From Daedaleopsis sinensis (lineage: Eukaryota > Basidiomycota > Agaricomycetes > Polyporales > Polyporaceae), in assembly GCA_033807695.1 (NCBI GenBank), contig CM066307.1, positions 2,790,001 to 2,854,000 of the forward strand: DNA of 64,000 nt, given 5' to 3'. Position 1 is the first letter of the stretch, and every line of letters begins with the position of its first letter. Shown here piece by piece: positions 10,330 to 22,266 of the stretch. The position numbers were made by a program, and so were the translations under genes. Below the pieces are notes generated by a model. The model was given only the letters and a program-made list of their open reading frames with translations, was not told the origin of the DNA and searched no databases.

Positions 10330-13300
10330 GATGAATATGGTGAGTATATAGCACTAATGACTTCTAATAGCTATAAGTGTGTAAAAGAGCAAGACCCAGG
10401 GGAGTACCATCGTGTATCACGGTCATAGTGATACCCTAGAACAAGTACTCCTGCTACCACATGTATGGCTCAACATCTTGGCATCCACTGGTACCTCCCT
10501 CTTCCAAAGGACACATAGATCACCAAATGTCTAGGTCAGCAGCCCAGTGAACATACAGGTAACTGGCATGCGTAAAACCATAAGTATTCTATCACTAGAG
10601 TACAAGACATATCTTCTGTAGTGTATATAGTAATGTGTAGTCTGGTTCTGGAACTGGTCAATGACTGTAGGATGACCATGACAAGACTGGTTATAACCTA
10701 TAGCAGTCCAATCATCTAACAGTTCAGTTAGCAGTTAGGTCACGGTCACATTATATGAGACTTTAAATGATAACTGGTGTGACCGGTCAAGACTGGTCAA
10801 TGACTGCATATTTGTATCAGCCATTATTAGTAAGAAATGGCCTCAAAGGTATTACAAGCTACTGGCTTATGAGTGATTAAGTGACAGAGTGACGTATAAT
10901 TTTATTTGGCATCCCTTGTGCTACCCATCACCCCCTCTGCCACCTTCCCACATTGTTGAAAACTGGAGTCAGGTCAGGCTCTGGCATAACTAATAGACCA
11001 GTCAGGTTATTTCTTAATGTAGCTAGTCTGGTCGGGTCACAGTCATTGGCCGTAAGGCTAGGACTCAAATGAGCGGACTTGACAGGACTTTGCATCACTA
11101 CTGTGTATATAGCTTCCATGGTGCGACAGCAATGCACTTGCACCTCTCACATATAACTCCTCTGCCACCTTGAATGACCTGAAGATGCTAATAATTGTGG
11201 CTGCCTTATGCTCATTCTCATCATAAGTAAATGTGTACCCTTCCCCTTGCGAGTCTGCCAAGCGGATGGCCACCCATCATCCAGCTCGACAGTTATGGTG
11301 GACAAAAAAGTGGAGCGACACCTTTTGGCGTGCCATTGGCTGCCTTCATGCGTACTGACATCAGTAAAATGCTGAATGCCTTGACACCATTATTGCCATT
11401 AATAGATAAAACTACTTGATTGCATTAATAGCAATAATCTGAGTAATCATGTAAGTGCACAGTGGATGGAGTGGTATGGCCCCAAAAGTAGCTTATATGC
11501 ATTCAGTGCTATATGGTTGGGTACTACACTCACTTTTCATGCTGGCACTAGCAGAGCTTCGTTCTGGATGTATGAGGAAGTGAGTCCCTGCTCTCCGGAC
11601 TAGAGAGGGAGAATGTTTCGTTTCCTAAGTCCAATGTTTGTCCATAGTTGCACCTAGCATCTAACTATGACTCCTGCCAGCCAGATGACTTGTCGCTGTC
11701 TTGACCGCTACAGATCCTCTCCTCTTCCTTAAAGATCTGGCTTTGCTCTTCCAACGGCAGCTCAGGATGATCCCACAAGGACAATATCATCAATTCTCAA
11801 GATAAAGTATCTCAGAATGTCCAAAAAGGGGCTGGATGGCACTGAAGTAGCTCAGATGTAGGCCAGCTAATATCGTACATAGGCCTCAGAAGGGTCTTAG
11901 GCATGATCAGTATCAGCCGTGCTGGCACCTATTTGTTGCTATATGGTGGGTTTTACCCCCTAAGATCATTGACCTTGTCTAATAACTCCGACTTCCAAAC
12001 TCCATGACACCACCTGGTCCTGTATCATGTTGCCCACAGCTGGCTGCGAAAGCTGTAACAGGTAAGGGATTATCTTGAGGTGTGTTACATAACCTTACGC
12101 TCAATTAGGTGAGCATTTCACCTGTGCCCCGCATCCTCATTCAATTCCACTTAATGTCCACTCCCTGTCTCTTCCGCACAATGTCCACTCCTTGTCCTAC
12201 ACCCCATCTCTCCCACTTGATGTCCACTCCCCGTCTCTCCCACTAAATGTTCCCTCCCCCTTGCTCCTACTCTAGTTCGATCATGTACTCATGCTATATT
12301 GCCACTATTCTTGACCCATAGCTCCTATGTCCTGCCCTGCTATGCATGTATTATATAGATACAAAGTATATCTGTACTTGAATGAACCAACTATGGAAGT
12401 CCCTGCTGCACTGCATATATATTATAAACACCGGCCCAGATCTGCAAATAATATGCTCGACTGCTGTGCTGAGCGCTGAGCACCCATTATCAGCATTATT
12501 GGAACACATTAATGACTGATTATTGCCTTAAATAATAACTTGTTAATCCTTTGTTAATGCCTGATAAGGGCCCGTTAATGCTGTTAAAGCATTTGGGGTT
12601 CTACTGATGGATGCGCAGTGTCGCACCCATTGCCACAGGGCCCCTACTCACCATTGGTAAGCGGTAGCCCAAGAAGGATGGAGGGCACCTATACCATCAA
12701 GCTGGCAAGCCTGTTGGAGCAACAATTTGAGGTGCATCCTTGCCCAGATCCCCGTTGCAGTACAATACAGCCCACTCACTTTCTTTACTTATTTTTTGCT
12801 CCTACTGATCCATCACCATCGCTGTCCCCTTGCTTTTCTCTTATACTTGCTTGCCCCGCTTGCTCGCTTCCCTCAGTCTTGCTCACACTCTGTGTGCCTC
12901 GTACTGAGGGTAAGCATACACTCGTTACTTCCGCTTTGCTTGTAGCTAACCCTATGCATGTAACAGACTATATCTGCTTACAGGTATATACAAATTCATT
13001 AGTCTTGCTCACACCCCGTATGCATCGTACTGAGGACTATGTCTGCTTACAGATCTCCGTCCTCGCACACACATTCACCTATAAAGCCCACTGGGCTGCT
13101 TCATCTATGCTGGTGTTACCAGTGTCAGCCAGTGTTAAAGTACAAGCCAGCTGGCTCGACCTCAACTGAAAACTCACTCTGACTACTGTACTGCCCCAGA
13201 TTCATTTGCATACAGTACTATTCACCTATCCAACACTATCCTATTCACCTATCCAATGCTATCTTATCCATTGCACCACTGTCCTGCCTCTCACTGTTAT

Positions 13301-13350
13301 TTTCCGTCTTGTCTCAGTTTTACATCAGCAAAACGTCAACAACTTGTGCA
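10330..13350. other. 3-kb non-coding, AT-richer stretch
   Basis: No gene can be supported. Repeated words include CTGGTCAATGACTG (near 10655 and 10795), ATGTCCACTCC (12157, 12180 and 12219, within a C/T-rich block) and an imperfect duplication about 127 bp apart (near 12872 and 12999, both with GTCTTGCTCACAC). The texture suggests old, decayed transposable-element DNA; I found no matching termini. Confidence 0.5.
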
Positions 13351-13410
13351 GCTACTTGTTCACAAGCTCGAGCACTTGGTCTCAAGTGCTCGAGCTTGTT
13401 ACCAAGTAGC
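13351..13410. repeat. Near-perfect palindrome (hairpin)
   Basis: Arms of 17 bp, ACAAGCTCGAGCACTTG at 13362-13378 and its exact complement at 13383-13399, separated by 4 nt. With a few mismatches the arms extend to 13351 and 13410 (GCTACTTG...CAAGTAGC). Confidence 0.85.
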
Positions 13411-13581
13411 CGGACTTGGCGCTCCTTGGCAGATGGTATATAGCATCTCCACGTAGAAGTGAGAGCACATGTAGACTGTACTGAGATATGTAGTACACAC
13501 AACTGAAAAGCAGCTGTGTTGCTCAATATCTCTATATAACTCACGTCGGACTACAGGCGCGTGCGTAGAGCGCCTAGTTGA

Positions 13582-14400
13582 TTGTCTATTTTAGTACATT
13601 GTGCTTGCCCTAAACCAGTCCGGCACTTTCCGGTCAGCATAGACGCCAATGCTCAATTTTTCACTTCGTCAGAGTCCTCTCTCCCTCGACACTTGCTCGA
13701 CGCATTCTCTCTGCTCAGGCTGGCTGGTCTCTGGGCTGGCTGTCCCCTGCTCGTGACTCTACCTTTGTTGTCTCTGCCTGTAGCGGCCGCTCGCTATATC
13801 TCGGCTATATCTGGGGCTCAGAACTCACCGGGATCTGGCTGCACAATGACATTGTTCCTAGGGATGGAGAGAGTTTCGGAGGGATGTGTTTTGCGCTTTT
13901 TGGTTCTTGCACCCAGTGAGTCTGTCCGTCCCCCTTCTATCCCACAGATCCACTTACCCCAAATGAGTGCCAACACCACACCTGCAAGCTTTCGAAAGCA
14001 TCATCCAGTGTTGATGACCGACGAGTTAAGTCCTAGGTATGTTCCCTGTTCTAATTTACGCATGTGTCGCTGCTCACTGACACGTACCTCTGTCCGATAT
14101 TGTGCTATGACACTGACAGCCGCTTTGCATGTTGATGTGAGCAGCTTCCCCTTCTTTGTTGCCTGCGTGTATTGACATCGCCTCCGCCACAGCATTAGTG
14201 CTGTGGTCGCCGTGCTCACGCTCCTTATGCACCACCACACAACCTCGATCTCAACAATGTGGTACGTCCCCCCTTTGAGACCCCCTTCTACTCCCCACTG
14301 ACAGCCGCACCCTGACCTGTAGACCGTCCACGCCCTCCGCATGCTCTTAGGCTTTCTCTGGGCCGTCACCGGCATACAGGGCCTCATGGGCAGGCCGCGG
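13582..14400 (+). other. Possible decayed gene, not resolved
   Basis: An open frame from 13582 to 14175 carries a hydrophobic stretch (around 'GCPLLVTLPLLSLPVAAA'), and further readings to 14400 look weakly coding. I cannot build a splice model or recognise a family. Treat it as unannotated DNA with a hint of a former gene. Confidence 0.15.
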
Positions 14401-14559
14401 ATCTAGAGTGACGTACTGGTGGTCAGCGAGTGCCATATGGACTGGCGGTCCCTTCGTGTACATATTTACTATCTGTCAATAGCACCACTAGTCGAATATA
14501 TGTTATGATGTTTGACATTCATCATCCGTGTGATCATCTACTACCAAGCTTGTAAGTAC

Positions 14560-14712
14560 ACTTATTTAAGGACTTGGTCGAACTTGTTCGCATTTGGCCA
14601 AGCTCATTCACTTGGCCCAAGAAAACCCACTTAGCTTGGTACAAGTAGAACACTTGCTTCACTTGGGCTTACTTGTCTGTCCTTGTCATACTTGGCCAAG
14701 TAGCCCAAGTAG
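14560..14712. repeat. Irregular CTTGG/CAAGT-rich repeat
   Basis: ACTTGG, CCAAGT and ACTTGT words recur every 8-20 bp across this stretch, partly as inverted pairs. They resemble the arm of the palindrome at 13351-13410, so both may come from one repeat family. The flanks (14401-14559 and 14713-15001) show nothing recognisable. Confidence 0.5.
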
Positions 14713-15001
14713 ACTTGACATATTCCTGATGTACCATGTGCAAGAGCACATACAATTGCCTATTATAGTAGGTACTATAAGGGAGAGCACCAAAACAGAG
14801 AAGATTGATTCTACTTATATGCAGTTGAGTTCTCCTTGAGTGCTTTTCTAGACAGTCTAGTGATGTAGAGCTTGAAATTCCGAACTCAACAATATATAAT
14901 ATGTCCATCTTCCCTCAGAATATAAGCTTCCTCAAGTAATTGCAACAAAGATGATGTAATGTGACATTGTCACGGTCACTGATGTAGTGTGACGTGACAT
15001 T

Positions 15002-15115
15002 TAAGCGCCCATTGGCCGATATTTCCGATGTTTTCCTGGCCCCGCTCAAGAGCGGGGCCAGCAAAACATAACCTGGTGGCAAATTGCATCCTAATTTGGC
15101 GTTTGGGCGCTTATT
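15002..15115. repeat. MITE-like stem-loop
   Basis: The outer arms are TAAGCGCCCA (15002) and TGGGCGCTTA (about 15104-15113). An inner perfect hairpin has arms TGGCCCCGCTC (15037-15047) and GAGCGGGGCCA (15050-15060), with a 2-nt loop, extended by TGTTTT/AAAACA. The 15-mer TAAGCGCCCATTGGC at 15002-15016 also occurs in both arms of the long-inverted-repeat element at 49.7-52.9 kb. No clear target duplication was found. Confidence 0.5.
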
Positions 15116-15475
15116 TCGGCCGTTCAGTGCGTGACCTTCCGCATTTAGGCAAGTTTATATTGGCCATAGAGAGTGAAGCAATGCTCTCTATAGCACAAGA
15201 CTAAGACCATTAAGTAAGTCTGAAGCATGGCTACAAGCACGCAGAAATTGAAAAAATCGACACCCCCGAAGTACAATAACAAAACATTCTATTGAAAGCT
15301 TTGAACACAGTAAGCTAGGCCTTGCTAAGGCAGCTCTGGCGCTATACGCATCTTGTGGCGGTGTTGTGAGCGTCTGGCCAACCCTAGCATAGGGTTTGGG
15401 CATTAGAGCAAGTTCTTACTCAACTCTTACTGCTGATTATGTCATCACTTACCCTAGACTATCGGAGTCTGAAAG

Positions 15476-16109
15476 TTATTCCCACGGGCTCAGGTTCGCG
15501 TCCCACTTTTTGGCTGTAAGTGTCATCCATAAAGGACGATTTCTTCGTAAACTCATCAATCGTAATGCTTGAGTAAGACCCGATATCTCCACCAGCTCCG
15601 TGTGTGAGTCCCAGACCCGCCAGAGACAAAGGTGGTATGCGAAGGCGACTGTGTTATGCTGCATCTCATCGAGGCTCTTGAAGAATGTGTCGATCTCAGC
15701 TGAGCTGTCTGCAAGCTCCACACTGGCCAACGCAGCAGCGAAGCGCTCCGAACGCTCTAGCGGACAGACATACTGGGTAAACCTGCCTCAGCAATCAGAG
15801 GTTCAGCAGTGTCGGGCTCGGTATGGTCTGCGAAAAGGAAGTTTAGAAATGATGCATGCTAGCATAGTAGCTAGTGGCTACGTACTTTGAGACATCGTGC
15901 CTAGATCCTCGTCGCTGAGAACATCCAGATCCCCCATGTGCACGTCTGCGTTCATCTTAAACATCGCTGTAGGTACTCCAGCATTGCAGCCTTGTTGGTA
16001 TTCTCGATGTAAATGTAGATGCTTTGAGTATTCTTGACATGGGCGAGAAGCAGGTGGGAGTTGATGCGGTACAGTACCGGGAAGCGAATGTTGTGCCCCA
16101 GGAGGAGAA
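15476..16109 (-). pseudogene. Gene of unknown function, interrupted by the Copia composite (3' part)
   Basis: Minus-strand coding blocks read from the insertion edge as 'EEILLLGHNIRFPVLYR' and 'SIYIYIENTNKAAMLEYLQRC', then after a 1-nt slip 'MNADVHMGDLDVLSDEDLG' (from 15955), an intron (about 15776-15887), and 'TFFKSLDEMQHNTVAFAYHL' to a stop at 15476. Upstream of the insertion the same frame continues at 29082 and beyond ('IHPPSGAEE'); with one copy of the TTTCC duplication the frame is open across the site. The end of this gene shares about 40 bp with a fragment at 34.5 kb but in a shifted frame. The family is unknown. The gene was already broken by frameshifts or was killed by the insertion. 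Confidence 0.5.
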
Positions 16110-16114
16110 TTTCC

Positions 16115-16501
16115 TGTTGGCTGCAGCGGGCCTCAGAGCGGTCACAATGGCCTAAGTCGAGCTCTGTGAAGTCTTTATTGAAGATATAACAAAGATACAC
16201 ACCTAAGTCGAGCTCTGTGAAGTCTAAGGACTCCAGAGCTCAACACAACGGTCTATCTACGTGTGCGCTAGCCCGTGGGAAAGACCTGTACCCAGCGCTG
16301 AAAATCAACAAAAGAAGTGCTGGGAGAAAATGCGGTGCTGAAAAGATAAACAAGGCAACACAAAAGTCCGATAACTCCGGACGACGCAATGGCGCCAACA
16401 CCGCAATGCGAGCGTCAGTGGAATGCATGGTAAGTAACCTACAGTAAAAAGTGCGGCTTGAACGGGGCACTAGAACGAGAGTTATCGCACCGAGTTCAAC
16501 A
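16115..16501 (-). repeat. Copia LTR (inverted, 387 bp)
   Basis: Read on the minus strand it starts TGTTGAACTC and ends GCAGCCAACA, the same as the LTR at 20432-20832. It is 14 bp shorter because of one deletion just after GACCTGTAC (near 16291). TG...CA ends and the TTTCC flank fit a Copia LTR. Confidence 0.85.
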
Positions 16502-19500
16502 GCCTCCTCCGTCGAATGCACGTTCTGCGGCATGTCGGGCCACCCGGAGAGCGAGTGCTTCGCGCGTCGCAACGCCAGCACGAAGGCGAAGGAGAAGGCC
16601 ACCGAACGCGCTCGATTCCGCTCCCAGAAGCCCAAGCGCAAGGACACCGCGTCCGAGGCCTCGAAGGACGTCCAGCAGACATCCACGGAGTCCGCTGGTG
16701 CGGCTACTGTGAGTGCTGGTTGCGCCTACGCTCTCCCGTCCTCCTCGAATCGCACTTCGTGGCTCTCTACGCCGGCAGCAGCTAACTGGAACACCGACAC
16801 AGGTGCTTCTGCACACATGACCCCTCATCGCCACTGGTTTCGCTCGTACTCGCCCCACGTCATCCCCATTTGCCTCGCCAACTCGCACATCATCCACTCT
16901 GCTGGGCTCGGGTTGGTGGTGTTTCAACCGGAGGAGAGGAAGGGGGTTGTACTACCTGCTGTCGTTTTCCACGATGTACTGCACGTTCCTGAGCTTGCCA
17001 GCAATCTACTGTCTGTCTTCCACCTCACGCGCGAGAAAAGCTACTCTGTCCAGCTGGAGGGTGAGCGTGTTCTCTTCTACACCCAGGGGAAGCTGCACTT
17101 CGAAGCCTTGGTGAACGAGCACAACATTGGCTACCTGTCTGGTCGCACTCTCCCCCAGTCGAAGAATGCGCTCTCTGCAGCCTCTACCTGCGAAGAGGAC
17201 CTCGCGCTCTGGCACCAACGCTCCTCACACGTCAATCTCGACGACCTGCGCGCGGTTATTCGCAAGGAACTCGTTTCGGGCATCAGCATCCGCTCGAAGT
17301 GTCAGCCGGACCCCATCTGCAAGCCCTGCCTTGCCGGGAAGCTCAACCGCCATCCTATCCCTCGCTTCGCGTCCAGGAAGTCCACTCGCATCGCCCTCGT
17401 CCACACAGACCTCAAGGGACCCCTCCCGTTGCGACACCAGAGGGCTACACTTACTGGATGATCTTTGTCTGTGACGCTTCGCGTTTCTGGGCAATTGCGT
17501 ACCTCAAGCGCAAGAGCGACGCGTTCGCTGCGTTCCAGTCGTACAAGGTGTACGCAGAGAACTGCCTCGGTCTCAAGATCAAGGCTACGCGCGACGACAA
17601 GGGCGGCGAGTACATGGGCAAGGCGTACACCGACTTCTGCGCTCAGCACGGGATCCAGCGGCAGCACACGGAGCCGGACGAGCCACACCAAAACGGCGTC
17701 GCAGAGCGTGCAAACCGCGCGATTGCAGAGGGAGCTACCGCTCTCCTCGCGCAGTCGAAGCTCCCTCTGTCGTTCTGGGGTCTCGCAGTCTCGACGCTGG
17801 TGCACACTCACAACCGCATGCCCACTTCTGCCCTCAACGGCGGCATTCCCTGGACAGCGTGGAAGGGAGACGGGCGCAAACCGGATGTGTCCTACTTCCG
17901 CGTTTTCGGCTGCCTGGCCTACGTTCTGGTGCGCAAGAAGGACCGCAAGGCGCTGCAGCCCCACACGCGCAAGTGCGTCTTTGTTGGCTATCCGGAGGGC
18001 ACAAAGGCATGGCGCTTTTGGGATCCTGCTGCGAAGAAGTTCCTCATCTCCTCGCACGCCGTGTTCGACGAACGCTGCTTCCCTGGCAACTCGCCGTTCA
18101 TCAACGTGTTTGGAGTCCCTCTCGACGACGTCGACGTCCCAGGAGCACCCGACGACGCAGAGGACCGGCCGGAGGGTGTTCCCGATCTGCCAGAGCTGCA
18201 CGATCAGGGGGGTGACGATGACGATGATCCTGCACCTCCAGCACCTCCCGCTGCGCCTCCTGCGCCTCCTGCGCCTCCTGCACCTCCTGCGCGCGCTGCG
18301 CCAGCTCCTCCGCCTGACCCAGCTCCCCTCGCTCGCCCATCTGCGCACAAGCAAGCTGACGTTCATGGCGGCTTCAGGCCCTACCCTGCGCTCGCTCGCA
18401 AGCTCCCCTCTCGCTCGACGCGCTACAACGGCTCGCTGAACAACCAGGAACTCGAACGCCAGAACCAGGTCCCCCAACGTCTTTGCATCGCTTCACAGTC
18501 TCCTGCGTCGACGCCTGAGCCCTCCGAGCGAGACAACACTCCGCAGCCGCACTCTCCTTCACCCGATCCTCTTGCTTCTGAGCCTCTCGATCCAGCTCCT
18601 CCCCCTGCGCCTGCGCGTAGAGCCCCAGCTCGTCCTCCTACTCCGACGTCCTCTGATGACGAACTAGACCTCCTGTCTGGTGACCACGAGGATGTTTTCG
18701 CGTGCTCGTTCGCTGCAATGCTCGCTGGCATCGATGACGTCTACACGGAGCAGCACGACGACTTCCTCTCGCATGACGACGCACTGGCCTTCGCTTTCGA
18801 GTGCTGCATCGAGCATGTGTCGAAAGCAGAGCAGGAACACCTCGGGGAGCCTCGCTCCATGTCCGACGTCATGTGTCTGCCCCCGGACGAGCAGGACAAG
18901 TGGCTGAAGGCTGCCCAGGACGAGATCCAGTCGCTCGTTGAGAACGGGACGTTCCAGCTCGTGCAGCTGCCCCCTGGTCGGAAAGCCATTGGCTCTCGCT
19001 GGGTCTTTCGGGTCAAGCGCACCGCAGACGGTTCAATCGAGCGTTACAAGGGCCGTCTCGTCGCGAAGGGTTTCGGACAGTGCCCTGGCTTCGACTACAA
19101 CGAGACCTTTGCTCTGACACCCAAGTGGGCCTCCATTCGCGCGATCCTTGCTATTGCTGCGTTGGAGGACCTCGAGCTCGAGTCTGTGGACATCTCTTCT
19201 GCATACCTGAACGGCGAGCTGCAGGAAGAGGTCTACATGCAGCAGCCTGATGGTTTTGTCGAGAAGTCCCCCGAGTGGGTGTGGCGTCTGCGCAAGTCGC
19301 TCTACGGCCTCAAGCAGGCTAGTCGCTGCTGGCACAAGAAGCTCCACGAGGTGCTCACGGAGATCGGCTTCACTCGCCTTGTCTGCGAGCACAGCGTCTG
19401 GGTCTACGTGCGAGACGGAGTGCGGATGTTTGTCCCAGTCTTTGTGGACAACATCACCATTGCAGGGAAGTCCAAGACCGCTATCCAGCGCGTTAAGGAT

Positions 19501-20417
19501 GACCTCAGTGCGCACTTCAAGCTCCGTGACCTTGGGCCGACGTCCTGGCTGCTCGGTGTCAAGATTGAACGCGACCGGTCGAAGCGCTCTCTCTCCATCT
19601 CGCAGCGCCAGTACGCTCTCGATATCCTCGAACGTTATGGCTTCGCAGACTGCGATCCTGTTGGCACACCGATGGACCCCGGCCTCCGCCTCAGCGCAGA
19701 GATGGCTCCCTCCGCTCCTGCGGACATGCGCGCGATGCAGGACATCCCCTACAACCAAGCAGTTGGCTCCCTCTTCTACCTCGCTGTCGCAACGCGTCCA
19801 GACATCGCACGCACTGTTGGCAACCTCTCTCGCTTTTCGAAGAACCCTGGCATGACACACTGGAAGGCGGTCAAGCACCTCTTCCGGTATATCAAGGGGA
19901 CACTCGATTACAAGCTCACCTACTCTCCGTCGCCCGAGAGCGAGCTCTTCACCTCCTACACCGACGCAGACCACGCTGGCTGCCCTGACACTGGCCGCTC
20001 CACCTCTGGCTATGTGATCAAGATGGGCACTGGTGCAATTTCCTGGTCCAGCCGCCTGCAGACGATTGTCGCGCTGTCTACCACGGAGGCGGAGTTTGTC
20101 GCTGCAGTTGCTGCTGGCCAGGAGGTGCTCTGGCTGCGCAATCTCCTCACGGAGTTTGGGTACGATGTCTCTGCTGCGTCGAAGCTGCAGATTGACAATC
20201 TCTCTGCACTCTCTGTTGCGAAAAACCAACCCGGAGCATCATGGTCGCATGAAGCACCTTGATTTGCGCTTCTACTGGCTTCGGGATGAAGTAGCGAAGG
20301 GGCGCATTGAGATTGTGCATCTGCGCACGTCGGACATGCCGGCAGACATCCTCACGAAGTCTCTGCCCAAGCCCAAAGTGTTGGACATGGTGAGGATGCT
20401 CGGATTGCAGACTTGAC
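16502..20417 (+). pseudogene. Copia gag-pol, distal gag plus pol, copy 1
   Basis: The domains are in Copia order. A zinc knuckle CX2CX4HX4C lies at about 16520-16560, an aspartic protease 'DTGASAH' near 16800, then the pre-integrase 'LWHQRSSHVNLDDL...CKPCLAG', the integrase core ('RDDKGGEY', 'HQNGVAERANRAI'), a Pro-rich linker, reverse transcriptase, and RNase H to 'PADILTKSLPKPK'. It is broken in three ways. A 1-bp deletion near 17427 shifts the frame inside the integrase start. A 4-bp insertion near 20228 shifts the frame in RNase H. The catalytic Asp pair of reverse transcriptase reads Phe-Val-Asp-Asn (19441-19452) instead of Phe-Val-Asp-Asp. The N-terminal gag is missing here because of the inversion and lies on the minus strand at 20833-21473. 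Copia polyproteins normally make Gag, protease, integrase and RT-RNase H; this one cannot. Confidence 0.9.
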
Positions 20418-20431
20418 GGGTCAGGGGGGTG

Positions 20432-20832
20432 TGTTGAACTCGGTGCGATAACTCTCGTTCTAGTGCCCCGTTCAAGCCGCACTTTTTACTGTAGGTTACT
20501 TACCATGCATTCCACTGACGCTCGCATTGCGGTGTCGGCGCCATTGCGTCGTCTGGAGTTATCGGACTTTTGTGTTGCCTTGTTTATCTTTTCAGCACCG
20601 CATTTTCTCCCAGTGCTTCTTTTGTTGATTTTCAGCGCTGGGTGGCTGTGGAACTGTACAGGTCTTTCCCACGGGCTAGCGCACACGTAGATAGACCGTT
20701 GTGTCGAGCTCTGGAGTCCTTAGACTTCACAGAGCTCGACTTAGGTGTGTATCTTCGTTATATCTTCAATATAGACTTCACAGAGCTCGACTTAGGCCAT
20801 TGTGATCGCTCTGAGGCCCGCTGCAGCCAACA
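20432..20832 (+). repeat. Copia LTR, 401 bp (copy 1)
   Basis: Starts TGTTGAACTC directly after a purine run (TCAGGGGGGTG, the polypurine tract) at the end of pol, and ends GCAGCCAACA before GAGGC. In this orientation it is the proper 3' LTR of the pol on its left. Confidence 0.9.
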
Positions 20833-21473
20833 GAGGCGGCGTTGGAGAGGACGGGAGTCAAGGAGGACTGTCCCGGTTGGTTTTCGAGCGCGATGAACGC
20901 GTCCTGCAACTTCTCCCAGGTCAGGGAGTCGTCGAGGAGCAGTGTTTGCCTCAGAGCAGCGTACTCTGCAGGCATCGCACAGATGAGAGTCATCAGGACG
21001 AGCTCATCGTCGGGTTGTGCAATGCCAAACCCCGGGGGTCGAAGGGACTTCATGTCGGACTTCAACTGCAAAGCCCGGGTGGTGAGGGAGGATAGGGATT
21101 CGTCGTCGGCCTTTTGGAGGCTCAGGAGCGCGTTGTAGGTGTTAAAACGCGTACCTGGACGTTTCTGCATGTGCACGGCCTCCAACTTCACCCACATCGC
21201 CGCAGGATCGTCCCGAATGGACTCCAGATGCGTGTGCTGCTCCCTCTCCACGCAACCCCAGATCTCCCCTGCTGCCAGGTCCACCTTGTTGTCGAAATCG
21301 CGCAGATCGCGACGTTCTCCAGCGTCCAGAGGCGGAACGAACGAAGGCCTGGTCTCAGTGCCTTGCACGATGCGAAGACAACCAAGAGTGCGAAGCCTAG
21401 CCTCCATGTCGAGCTTCCATGACTGAAAGTTGCGATTGGAGAGCTTGGCGAAGGTCGGGACGCTCGGCGACAT
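20833..21473 (-). pseudogene. Copia gag N-terminal part, copy 1
   Basis: The minus-strand reading starts at ATG 21473 with 'MSPSVPTFAKLSNRNFQSWK' and continues to about residue 213, 'SNAAS', where it meets the LTR. The 'L-x-x-x-N-F-x-x-W-K' start is typical of the capsid region of Copia Gag. The sequence that should follow ('SSVECTFCG') lies 4.3 kb away on the other strand at 16502, so the original Gag was cut by the nested LTR exactly at GCCTC. Confidence 0.85.
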
Positions 21474-21706
21474 AGTCGAGGGTGAATGACGTGGCGGGAG
21501 AACGGTGGGCAAAAGCGCGAGTCGAACGGAGCGAGCAGCGGCGAGTTATCGCGAAAGGATGCGAGGGATGCGAGGAGGAGAGATCCCGAGAGGATAGAGG
21601 TCAAGCAGAGCGAAAAGCGAGGAGACTGGGACCAGAATGGGTCCAGGAGAGCGATGGACAGGCAGGGAGGACGTCTAGAGGCTGTCAGAGCACAGGGCTC
21701 ATAACC

Positions 21707-21798
21707 TGTTGGCTGCAGCGGGCCTCAGAGCGATCACAATGGCCTAAGTCGAGCTCTGTGAAGTCTTTATTGAAGATATAACAAAGATACACACCTAA
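21707..21798 (-). repeat. Copia LTR fragment (first duplication unit)
   Basis: The 92-bp inner end of the terminal LTR, cut where the Harbinger element was inserted. It is a copy of 25733-25824, made by the tandem duplication. Confidence 0.85.
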
Positions 21799-22266
21799 GA
21801 GCCCGTTCGGATACCGGGTTCTGAGCCTGAATCCGGGTTCTCACCGGATTCTGAAAATATCTTCCAAGACGGGCGTTAATGTGACTGATGTATTATATAA
21901 TGTGTGACATTAACGCCGAAATCCAGCGCCTCTGTGTGCGTCTGCGATCCGTTGGCTTCCCCGTCCCCGTTTGCCCTACGTTTGTGCTTCCCTGGTGCTT
22001 CCCTGCCATCCCTGACTGCTTCTTCTGCCCGCAATGGCAAAATCGACTACCACAGCCCCTAATGGGGTAGCAAATCCTTCCAAATCCGCCAAATCCGGCA
22101 AGAAAATCACGGCTCAATGGTCTATTGCAGATGAGAAGGCCCTGATCCTTTTCCTCATCAAGCAGAAGGCTGAGGGAGGAGATGGGGGGAACTTCAAGAA
22201 GGCTACCTTCCAGAGAGCTGCTGAGGTGCTTGCCAAAGAGAAGTACAAGGGGGGTCCAAAGGACTG
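21799..22266 (+). mobile_element. Truncated PIF/Harbinger left end, fused to Copia
   Basis: Identical to 25825-26292: the left terminal inverted repeat, a hairpin (GGCGTTAATGT...ACATTAACGCC near 21880-21915), and the start of the Myb/SANT gene. It ends abruptly at the duplication join, so it has no right terminus. Confidence 0.88.

Larger units (their letters stand above)
18241..22266. repeat. Tandem duplication, first unit (4,026 bp)
   Basis: This unit and 22267-26292 match at a constant offset of 4,026 with no indel. It runs from the Pro-rich linker of pol, through the LTR and gag, into the Harbinger Myb gene. The join at 22266/22267 puts Harbinger sequence (GGACTGG) directly against Copia sequence (CACCTCCCG). 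The trinucleotide GCA is shared at 18241-18243, 22267-22269 and 26293-26295. Confidence 0.92.

Noticed and set aside
17302..18477. 391-codon minus-strand open frame opposite integrase
   Set aside because: Antisense by-product of the GC-rich integrase and Pro-rich linker coding sequence.
19033..20229. Long open frame (398 codons) on the minus strand opposite Copia pol, repeated at 23059-24255
   Set aside because: It lies fully opposite the reverse transcriptase and RNase H codons. GC-rich codon use leaves the antisense frame open, and the translation has no domain-like features.
16115..20832. Reading LTR-pol-LTR as a simple element with terminal inverted repeats
   Set aside because: The flanks are GCCTC/GAGGC and not a direct duplication, pol ends with a polypurine tract before a proper 3' LTR, and the true target duplication (TTTCC) lies at 16110 and 29077.
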